DNA of 12,072 nucleotides, taken from NCBI GenBank assembly GCA_004551905.1, contig SFPL01000116.1, positions 1-12,072 on the forward strand, given 5' to 3'. Positions 1-5,658 of the stretch are shown piece by piece (the stretch's first letter is position 1; each line of letters starts with the position of its first letter). A program made the position numbers and the translations under genes. The stretch is from Lentisphaeraceae bacterium. Its GTDB lineage: Bacteria > Verrucomicrobiota > Kiritimatiellia > RFP12 > UBA1067. Below the pieces are notes generated by a model. That model saw only the letters and a program-made list of their open reading frames with translations. It was not told the DNA's origin and did not search any database.

Positions 1-183
1 ATCCGCCATGAACTGCTGCAGGGCGATTTCAAAAAGCGCGTCGCGCCACTGGCCGTCATCCGCGCCGGACGCTGCCCCGCCCACCGCCGCGTCCTTCGCG
101 TATGCCTCGTGAAGCGCGGAGCGGTGCGACTCCTTCGCCAGGTCGCGGAGGAGCGTCGTCGAAGTCTCGGGAACGACCGACAT
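1..183 (-). CDS. Sigma-70 (ECF-like) RNA polymerase sigma factor fragment, possibly internally deleted; runs off left edge
   Basis: The frame begins at the ATG at 183 and stays open for 61 codons to the window edge. It begins MSVVPETSTTLLRDLAKESH and ends WRDALFEIALQQFMAD. From memory of sigma-70-family proteins of PVC-group bacteria, the opening TSTTLLRDLA resembles the N-terminus of ECF-like sigma factors. The WRDALFEIALQQ stretch resembles the linker leading into region 4. What should lie between them is region 2, about 70 residues holding the core-binding and -10-binding helices; here there are only about 25 linker-like residues rich in Ala, Gly and Asp. It could be an in-frame deletion derivative, a short regulatory relative, or a chance resemblance. 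An AAAGGA lies about 12 nt upstream of the ATG, which is rather far. A promoter (227-235) sits upstream. The C-terminal half, where region 4 would be, is outside the window. Confidence 0.5.
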   Translation of the reverse strand, partial: MSVVPETSTTLLRDLAKESHRSALHEAYAKDAAVGGAASGADDGQWRDALFEIALQQFMAD

Positions 184-226
184 GTGTATGATTGATCCTT
201 TCCAGGCGCCTTGCGCCGATGTCCGT

Positions 227-235
227 ATTATACCA
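227..235 (-). promoter_or_regulatory. Extended -10 promoter for the sigma-like gene
   Basis: The minus strand reads TGGTATAAT, a perfect extended -10 (TGN-TATAAT), preceded by a run of T. No -35-like hexamer is seen 16-18 bp upstream. The start site would fall near 219, giving a leader of about 36 nt that contains a small GGCGC-AAG-GCGCC hairpin. The element overlaps the end of the nuclease gene: its TTG-GTA-TAA end supplies TGGTATAA, so the stop codon lies inside the -10 box. Confidence 0.65.
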
Positions 236-2882
236 AAAACGACTCCACTCGCCGCTGCTGGTCTTCAAGCCAGGCGGGGGCGACGCTTTCCTCGGGAGAG
301 TTGAAGATCCAGTCCTCGAAGTCGAACCGCCACTGGCGCGTGTCCGACGCCGGCCAGAAGACGCCGTGCTCGATGCCGGCAACCAGCTCCTTCACCTTCG
401 CCTCCGCCTCGGGGACCTCGGCGCCGGAAAAAGGCTCGGTGTAGCACGCATCCGCAGCGGCCCTGGCGAGCACGCAGTACGAGGCCGTGATGCGCTCGCG
501 CTTCGCCTCCGGGAAGTCCGGGTCGGCATCGAGCATCGCGCAATAAAGCGGAAGCTGCAGACTCTTCCAGACGCGGACGCTCTCGCCGGTCTCTGGATCC
601 TTCTCCATCTCGTACGCGGCGGCATGCGCCGCGCTGTCCCACGTCTTGTAGTCGATGACGCACCACTCGCCCGTCCGCTCGTTGAAGTCGATGCGATCGC
701 ACCGCCCCGCCACCAGCGTGTGGCCGTAGGCGACCTTCATCTTGCGCTCCGTCGCCACGACACGCCAGCCCTCGGCCGCGCGCGCGGCCTGGAGCGCGGC
801 GAAGCGGCGAAGCCGCCGCTTCACGCTCTCGCCCTGGAGCGCGACAATCGCCGGAATCTCCAGCCCGAAGCGCTCCGCGAGCAGCGCGTCGACCCTCTTC
901 TCCAGCTCCGCCGCAATCGCGTCGGCGTCCGTCGAGTCCTTCAGCTCCCCGCTACCCCACTCCTCCAGTGCGTCGTGCGCGAGGTTGCCGAACTCCGACG
1001 CGTCCAGCTCCTCGGCTCGGTAGTCCTCGCTCTCGTCGAACGTCTTGCGGAGGAAGTAGGTGAACGGACAGCGCAGGTAGAGGTCGAGACTGGAGGGCGA
1101 GGTCCTGTTGAGCTCCGTATGCTCCGACGGCACCGGCAGGTTGATCCTCCACTGCGCTGGCAGGTCGGCGGGCGGCGTCTCGCCGGTGCCGGCGCGCGCC
1201 GCGTAGAGCCAGGCCACACGACGGACAAACTCCGCGTCGTCGCTGCAGTCGAACAGGAGCCGCGACGGCTTCAGGACGTCGCCATTCCCGTCCACCGAAT
1301 GGAAATAGACCGTCACCGCCGACGGTTCACGGCAGGCAAGCGCCATTGCGAGAATCGTCCGGTCGCGCGCCGTGCGCGATGCGTTGTCGGCGAGACCGAG
1401 TCCACGGCGGAGCGAATCGGGAAGGAAGGCGTGGCCCACGACGGACTCCGGCACCCGCCCTTCCGCAAAGCCGGAGATCGCAACCTCGTCCGAGTCGAGG
1501 AACGGCAACTCAAGCCAGCCGTCGGTGAGGATCGTCTCGCCTTCGTCCGGCTCCAGCTCGTAGGCCGCCTCGCCAAGCCGCCGCTCAAAAAGCTCCAGCG
1601 CCAGTTCCCGCGGCACGTCAGGGGCGAAGCACTCGTCGACGAGCGCGTTCACCGCCTCTGCGGCGGCGGCGAATTCGCGCGACCGCTCGTCGCGCTCGTC
1701 GAGGACGAGCGTCGAGAAGATCGAGGCGAGCATCTGCCGCAGGCCGCGCTTCCGAAGCTGCACCTGGACGAACTCGAAGATCGCGCGCAGCGTGTGCTCC
1801 GTCTTCGGCGCGATGTCGCCCACCTTCGCCGGGATGAGCTGCTGCTGGCGGTTGTCGAGGTCGACTATCGCGGCAGTGAGCTTCTCGTCGTCGAGGTCCA
1901 ACTCCGCCTTGAGCCAGCGCCGGACGTCGCCGCCGCGCACGAACGCGGAGAAGACGGAATACGACGACGTCCGCGCGAGCGCGGCAAGCTGGCGGGCGAG
2001 GTGGCCGAGCGACGAGGTGGAAAGCGGCGTCGCCGAGGGGTTGTGCACCCTGAGCCCGCGGGCACGCAGCGCGCCCTGGACCTCGGGGAAGGTCTCGGGG
2101 TCGGCGAGGCAGAGCGAGGGGAGCGCCTCGTCATCCTTGACGGACGCGAATAACGCCGCTATCTTCGCCGCCTCGCTCGACGCCGTGCCAGAGACGACGA
2201 TCTGCGAACGAATGAGCTCTGGTGCGGACGACACGTCGGGGACGAGCTCCGTCACCGGCAGACCCGACCCATCCAAGACGCGGTTCATCACCGGGATCGA
2301 ATCGAGGACGCAGGCGACGACCGCCGCCTCTACGCCGGGGAACTCGACGGGCTTCGCGAGCGCATCCTTGAGCACCGCGATCCGGTCGCGTTTGCCGCGG
2401 CGGGCGAGCGCAGCGAGATAGCGCGATTCAAGGTCGGCGAGCTTCTGCCAGCGCTCGACCTCGACGTCGGCCAGCTCGCCGTTGAGGATTGAACCTACCT
2501 GCCTGGCGACGTCGGCAAAGGAAAGCGCATTCGCGCCGAGGATGTGGCGGATGTCCGCGAGCTCGGCGGCGACGTCAAAGCCGCCCTTGCCGTCCCGCGC
2601 CTCCCTGAACGCCAGCAGCTCGTCGGCGCGGCCGGCGATGTCTGGCGCGGAGAGATCGACGAGGTGCGCCGGCGTACGGACCAGCGGCGGGACGACGCCG
2701 GCGGGAAAGCGCCGCGCCAGCGAGTGCCGGAGGCGGCGGCCGCTCTCGGCGGTCGGCACGACGACGAGGAGGTGCGCAAGCGAAGCGGCGCCCGATGCGT
2801 CGGGACGCGAACGCGCGGCGATGAAGTCCGCCACCGCGTCCACGGCCTTGCGCCGCGCGTCGAACGCCTCGACCTTCCGCAC
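228..2882 (-). CDS. AddB/RecB-like protein with C-terminal PD-(D/E)XK nuclease domain
   Basis: 884 residues from a GTG start. The C-terminal part (about 595-785) has the full RecB-family nuclease pattern: SLDLYLRCPFTYFLR (598-612), H636 in FGNLAHDALEEW, D729 in GRCDRID, D744 and K746 in VIDYKT, and Q776/Y780 in QLPLY. This is the fold used by AddB, RecB and Cas4 to cut DNA with a metal ion. The N-terminal part resembles AddB's inactive helicase half: LLVVVPTAESGRRLR (38-52) stands where Walker A would be but has no GKT/GKS, and ISGFAEGRVPES (469-480) resembles a late UvrD-type motif. Only the first of the AddB iron-sulfur cysteines (C602) is apparent; the C-terminal end has no CxxC cluster. 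A likely role is DNA end processing in recombination repair. No addA or recB helicase gene is in the window. It starts 7 nt after the stop of the nfeD-like gene, so the two are probably co-transcribed. No better start is seen; the ribosome site is weak (AGGG overlapping the previous stop). Confidence 0.85.
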   Translation of the reverse strand: MRKVEAFDARRKAVDAVADFIAARSRPDASGAASLAHLLVVVPTAESGRRLRHSLARRFPAGVVPPLVRTPAHLVDLSAPDIAGRADELLAFREARDGKGGFDVAAELADIRHILGANALSFADVARQVGSILNGELADVEVERWQKLADLESRYLAALARRGKRDRIAVLKDALAKPVEFPGVEAAVVACVLDSIPVMNRVLDGSGLPVTELVPDVSSAPELIRSQIVVSGTASSEAAKIAALFASVKDDEALPSLCLADPETFPEVQGALRARGLRVHNPSATPLSTSSLGHLARQLAALARTSSYSVFSAFVRGGDVRRWLKAELDLDDEKLTAAIVDLDNRQQQLIPAKVGDIAPKTEHTLRAIFEFVQVQLRKRGLRQMLASIFSTLVLDERDERSREFAAAAEAVNALVDECFAPDVPRELALELFERRLGEAAYELEPDEGETILTDGWLELPFLDSDEVAISGFAEGRVPESVVGHAFLPDSLRRGLGLADNASRTARDRTILAMALACREPSAVTVYFHSVDGNGDVLKPSRLLFDCSDDAEFVRRVAWLYAARAGTGETPPADLPAQWRINLPVPSEHTELNRTSPSSLDLYLRCPFTYFLRKTFDESEDYRAEELDASEFGNLAHDALEEWGSGELKDSTDADAIAAELEKRVDALLAERFGLEIPAIVALQGESVKRRLRRFAALQAARAAEGWRVVATERKMKVAYGHTLVAGRCDRIDFNERTGEWCVIDYKTWDSAAHAAAYEMEKDPETGESVRVWKSLQLPLYCAMLDADPDFPEAKRERITASYCVLARAAADACYTEPFSGAEVPEAEAKVKELVAGIEHGVFWPASDTRQWRFDFEDWIFNSPEESVAPAWLEDQQRRVESFLV

Positions 2883-2889
2883 GGCCGCC

Positions 2890-3330
2890 CTAAACCGGCT
2901 CCACCCGAAGCGTCAGATTTTCGCGCGCAACCACCTTGACGTCCGCGCCCGCGGCAATTGGTGCCGCTGCGGAGGCGGTCCACTCGGCGTCGCCCACCAT
3001 CACCCGACCGGTCTTCGGCGGCGCGATCGCGGCCGTCACCTTGGCGAAGCGGCCGACCATGTCGTCTTCAAAGTCGGTCGCCGAGGTGGTGACCGTGCCC
3101 ATGAAGACGCGCTTCAGCCAGCGCCTAAGGAAGAGCAGGTAGAGCACCGAGAAGGCGGAGAACGCCGCGAGCTGCCAGGTCGGGGTGAGCGCCTCGCCAA
3201 ACGCGAAGCGGCACAGCCCCACCGACGCGGCGGAAAGCCCGAAGAAGAACACCACGAACCCCGGCGCCAGCAGTTCCGCCAGCATCAGTCCCACGCCCGC
3301 GTAAAGCCACAGCCATCCGCAACTTGTCAT
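2890..3330 (-). CDS. NfeD-like membrane protein with C-terminal OB-fold domain
   Basis: 146 residues. The N-terminal half is hydrophobic, with about three to four membrane segments (roughly 5-20, 22-42, 52-68), then a basic stretch RRWLKR (69-74). The C-terminal part (about 89-146) matches the NfeD soluble OB-fold: DDMVGRFAKV, then GRVMVGDAEWTASA, then IAAGADVKVV, ending LRVEPV. NfeD proteins usually pair with an SPFH/stomatin-type protein in membrane quality control, but no such gene is in the window. The ATG at 3330 is chosen because GAAAGGAG lies just upstream and the promoter is about 34 nt upstream; longer in-frame extensions to 3615 would start before the promoter. The nuclease gene follows after 7 nt. 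Confidence 0.8.
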   Translation of the reverse strand: MTSCGWLWLYAGVGLMLAELLAPGFVVFFFGLSAASVGLCRFAFGEALTPTWQLAAFSAFSVLYLLFLRRWLKRVFMGTVTTSATDFEDDMVGRFAKVTAAIAPPKTGRVMVGDAEWTASAAAPIAAGADVKVVARENLTLRVEPV

Positions 3331-3363
3331 CTTGTGCTCCTTTCTTTTTTCTTCACGGCGGAT

Positions 3364-3372
3364 ATTATAGCA
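3364..3372 (-). promoter_or_regulatory. Extended -10 promoter for the nfeD-nuclease unit
   Basis: The minus strand reads AAAATGCTATAATATCC, an extended -10 with a perfect TATAAT (3364-3369) and TG one base upstream. The start site is expected near 3357, giving a leader of about 27 nt with a good Shine-Dalgarno (GAAAGGAG) before the ATG at 3330. No -35 hexamer is evident. Confidence 0.7.
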
Positions 3373-3375
3373 TTT

Positions 3376-3387
3376 TCCGCGCGCGGA
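3376..3387. promoter_or_regulatory. 12-bp palindrome in the nfeD promoter spacer (possible operator)
   Basis: TCCGCGCGCGGA is a perfect inverted repeat placed four bases upstream of the extended -10 (TGCTATAAT), where a -10/-35 spacer would be. A repressor bound here would block the promoter. It may also be chance alternating CG in GC-rich DNA. A second inverted repeat, GCCGCGG with CCGCGGC, lies at 3411-3430 in the same 287-base divergent gap. Apart from these, the promoters and the symmetric GGCTGC-G-GCAGCC at 3538-3550, I see nothing in the gap. Confidence 0.25.
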
Positions 3388-3572
3388 TGGAAGCACCCAG
3401 CCGCCCAAGCGCCGCGGAAACCGCCGCGGCATCAGCCACCTTGAGATGAGATTACGGTGCGGACGAAATCCAACGCCGGGGCGGACAAGACATGTAACGC
3501 TGGCGGCGGAGATCTGACGAATTATGTAAAAGACGCTGGCTGCGGCAGCCTCGAAGGGCATTCCACAGGCGT

Positions 3573-3588
3573 TGGCACGGGTTCTGCT
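3573..3588 (+). promoter_or_regulatory. Sigma-54 (-24/-12) promoter of amt
   Basis: TGGCACGGGTTCTGCT matches the RpoN consensus TGGCACG-N4-TTGC(A/T) at all defined positions but one (C for the first T of TTGC). The essential GG (3574-3575) and GC (3586-3587) are at the correct 10-bp spacing. The start site should be near 3599, 19 nt before the amt ATG. Ammonium transporters are classic RpoN/NtrC targets under nitrogen limitation, so site and gene agree. No sigma-70 type -10 was seen in front of amt. A 13-nt symmetric sequence, GGCTGC-G-GCAGCC (3538-3550), lies just upstream, closer than usual for an enhancer site. Confidence 0.8.
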
Positions 3589-3617
3589 TTCTGGCTTTGC
3601 AAACCGAAAGGACAACC

Positions 3618-4949
3618 ATGAAAGTCAAAAAAAGGTATGTAGTGCTAATGAGTCTGGTGGCGCTGGTCGCGGCAATCGGGGCGTTCTTCCCCGAGACGCC
3701 CGACATCTGGGAGCCGGACGAGAAGTTCAACGCTGCGAACGTCGCCTGGATGATCACCGCGACGATCTTCGTGCTGATGATGACGCCAGGCCTCTCGTTC
3801 TTCTACGGCGGCATGGTCGGGCGCAAGAACGTGATCTCCACGATTCTCCAGAGCTTCATCGCCATGGGCATCATCTCCATGCTCTGGGTAGTCGTGGGTT
3901 TCTCACTGAGCTTCGGCGACGACGTCGGCGGGCTCGGGCTCATCGGAAGCCCGTCGCAGTTCTTCATGTTCCGGGACGTTGGCGCGAAGGTGAACGAGGC
4001 GATCGCGCCCACCATTCCGCTCGCGCTCTTCGCGCTCTTCCAGATGAAGTTCGCGATCATCACCCCGTCGCTCATCACCGGCGCCTTCGCCGAGCGCGTG
4101 CGCTTCTCGGCCTATCTCGTGTTCATGATGCTCTTCTGCGTGTTCATCTACTGCCCGCTCGCGCACTGGACGTGGCATCCGGACGGATTCCTCCACAACC
4201 TAATGGGCATCGGCATCCACGACTTCGCCGGCGGCATCGTCGTCCACGCCTCCTCCGGCGTGGCCGCGCTCGTGGGCGCGCTCTTCCTCGGCCGCCGCTC
4301 CAAGGCGCCAAATGCGCCGACCCTGCCGGCGAACATCCCGTTCGTCATCCTCGGCGCGGCGATGCTGTGGCTCGGCTGGTTCGGCTTCAACGGCGGCTCG
4401 TCGCTGGCGGCGGACGGCACCGCGGTCAAGGCGTTCCTCAACACCAACACCTCCGGCGCCACGGCGATGATGGCGTGGGTGCTCTTCGACTGCCTGCGCG
4501 GGCGCAAGCCGTCCGGCATGGGCGCCGCCGTGGGCGCGGTGGTCGGCCTGGTGGCGATCACGCCGTGCGCCGACGTCGTCACGATCGGCCAGGCGTTCAC
4601 CATCTCCTTCCTCACCACCCTCATCTGCAACGTTGCGGTCTACTGGAAGGCGCACTCCCGCATCGACGACGCGCTCGACGTCTTCCCCACCCACGGTATC
4701 GGCGGTATCGTAGCGACCATATTCACCGGCGTGTTCGCGCAGACCGGGCTGATCGCCTGGACCCACGCGGGCTTCATGGAGTTCGTCGCCGCCGTCGCCG
4801 GCGTCGCGATCGTCATCGCCTACACCTTCGTCGTCAGCATGCTGCTCTACTGGATCACCAACCGCATGATCGGGATGCGCGTCTCGCCGCCCTGCGAGGC
4901 CGCCGGACTGGACCTCAGCCAGCACGACGAGGTCTACGGCGCGCCGTGA
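3618..4949 (+). CDS. amt: Ammonium transporter (Amt family)
   Basis: 443 residues, an inner-membrane channel that moves ammonium into the cell. An N-terminal hydrophobic segment (about 6-24) is followed by the Amt core of some eleven membrane helices. The family signature GLSFFYGGMVGRKN is at 58-71. Conserved functional residues are visible: D202 in HDFAGG (AmtB D160), the first pore histidine H210 in VVHASSG (AmtB H168), W254 and F257 in GWFGFNGGS (AmtB W212/F215), and the second pore histidine H359 in THGIGG (AmtB H318). The tail ends GLDLSQHDEVYGAP, the usual C-terminal region contacted by PII proteins. ATG 3618 is chosen over the TTG at 3597 because AAGGA lies 5-6 nt upstream and the TTG would lie before the predicted transcription start. 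No glnK (PII) gene is next to it, although amt and glnK are often paired. Expression is probably RpoN-dependent. Confidence 0.97.
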   Translation: MKVKKRYVVLMSLVALVAAIGAFFPETPDIWEPDEKFNAANVAWMITATIFVLMMTPGLSFFYGGMVGRKNVISTILQSFIAMGIISMLWVVVGFSLSFGDDVGGLGLIGSPSQFFMFRDVGAKVNEAIAPTIPLALFALFQMKFAIITPSLITGAFAERVRFSAYLVFMMLFCVFIYCPLAHWTWHPDGFLHNLMGIGIHDFAGGIVVHASSGVAALVGALFLGRRSKAPNAPTLPANIPFVILGAAMLWLGWFGFNGGSSLAADGTAVKAFLNTNTSGATAMMAWVLFDCLRGRKPSGMGAAVGAVVGLVAITPCADVVTIGQAFTISFLTTLICNVAVYWKAHSRIDDALDVFPTHGIGGIVATIFTGVFAQTGLIAWTHAGFMEFVAAVAGVAIVIAYTFVVSMLLYWITNRMIGMRVSPPCEAAGLDLSQHDEVYGAP

Positions 4950-4979
4950 CGGCGCACCGGCGCGGAACGGGCGAAAATA

Positions 4980-4988
4980 TGGTATACT
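4980..4988 (+). promoter_or_regulatory. Extended -10 promoter for the metallo-hydrolase gene; predicts a leaderless mRNA
   Basis: ATATGGTATACT has TATACT at 4983-4988 with an upstream TGG. Only seven bases separate the -10 from the ATG at 4996, so transcription would start at or within a base or two of the ATG. No Shine-Dalgarno lies between the box and the start codon. The same nonamer, TGGTATACT, occurs at 11762-11770 on the other strand. Confidence 0.65.
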
Positions 4989-4995
4989 TCGCCTC

Positions 4996-5616
4996 ATGAA
5001 GCGCATTACCATCAGCGTCGGGTCGTTCGAAGTCAACTGCACCATCCTCCACCGGGACGGCGAGGCGTGGATCGTCGACCCCGGCGGCGAGCCGCGGCGG
5101 ATCCTCGGCGAGCTAAAGCGACTCGCCCTCCGGCCGCGCGGGATTTTCCTCACCCACGCCCACTTCGACCACATCGGCGGAGTCAACGCGATTCTCGCCG
5201 CCGCGCCCGGGACGCCGGTCTACCTCGGCGAGCGGGACATCCCCGTCGTCTCCCACCCCTTCAACCAGATGCCGCCTGAGTATCCGCCGGTCGTGAAAAT
5301 CGAAGGGCTCCGACCCGCGTCCGAGGCACCGCTCTTCAGGGTGCTGGACACCCCAGGCCACACTCCCGGCGGCGTTTCGTACTACCTTGAGGACTTCGAC
5401 GCCGGCGACGGCGCGCGCGGACTGCTGCTGAGCGGAGACACGCTCTTCGCCGGCTCGGTCGGGCGCACCGACTTCCCCGGCGGAGACATGGCGACGCTGA
5501 TGGCGAGCCTCCGCTCGCTCAAAGCGCTGCCGCCGGGGACGCTCGTCATCCCCGGCCACGGCCCCGAGACGACCCTCGCGCGCGAGTTCGCCTCCAACCC
5601 GTTCCTCGCGGGCTGA
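4996..5616 (+). CDS. Metallo-beta-lactamase-fold hydrolase (glyoxalase II/YcbL-like)
   Basis: 206 residues, about the length of the short YcbL-type subfamily; classical GloB has an extra C-terminal domain that is absent here. It carries a full set of zinc ligands: H54, H56, D58 and H59 in THAHFDHIGG, H122 in DTPGHTPGG, bridging D148 in LSGDTLFAGSVGR, and H188 in IPGHGPET. The GSVGRTDFPGGD stretch (153-164) is typical of hydroxyacylglutathione hydrolase-like enzymes. The probable reaction is cleavage of a thioester such as S-D-lactoylglutathione or a related small thiol ester; the real substrate cannot be told from sequence. It is cytoplasmic, with no signal peptide. It lies 46 nt downstream of amt with its own promoter and probably a leaderless transcript, so a link to nitrogen uptake is not implied. 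It converges on the glycosidase gene. Confidence 0.9.
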   Translation: MKRITISVGSFEVNCTILHRDGEAWIVDPGGEPRRILGELKRLALRPRGIFLTHAHFDHIGGVNAILAAAPGTPVYLGERDIPVVSHPFNQMPPEYPPVVKIEGLRPASEAPLFRVLDTPGHTPGGVSYYLEDFDAGDGARGLLLSGDTLFAGSVGRTDFPGGDMATLMASLRSLKALPPGTLVIPGHGPETTLAREFASNPFLAG

Positions 5617-5623
5617 CAAACTC

Positions 5624-5646
5624 ACGCCCGCCGTTGTGGCGGGCGT
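5624..5646. terminator. Hairpin between convergent genes, probable bidirectional terminator
   Basis: ACGCCCGCC (5624-5632) pairs perfectly with GGCGGGCGT (5638-5646) around a five-base loop. It lies 8 nt after the hydrolase stop and 13 nt after the glycosidase stop on the other strand. Neither strand has a strong T-run: the minus strand continues GAGTTTGTC and the plus strand AGGGAAG. Position and strength suggest termination or 3' end protection for both genes. Confidence 0.6.
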
Positions 5647-5658
5647 AGGGAAGAAGGA

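Noticed and set aside
192..2153. 653-codon plus-strand open frame opposite the nuclease gene
   Set aside because: It is antisense to a gene with clear nuclease motifs; its Arg/Leu/Val-rich translation is the usual shadow of a GC-rich gene and shows no domain.
3331..3615. Longer nfeD frame starting at 3615
   Set aside because: It crosses the promoter and the divergent amt control region; the ATG at 3330 has a strong Shine-Dalgarno.
3572..4999. 475-codon plus-strand frame overlapping amt
   Set aside because: Arg/His-rich out-of-frame reading of amt; the amt frame has all conserved transporter residues.
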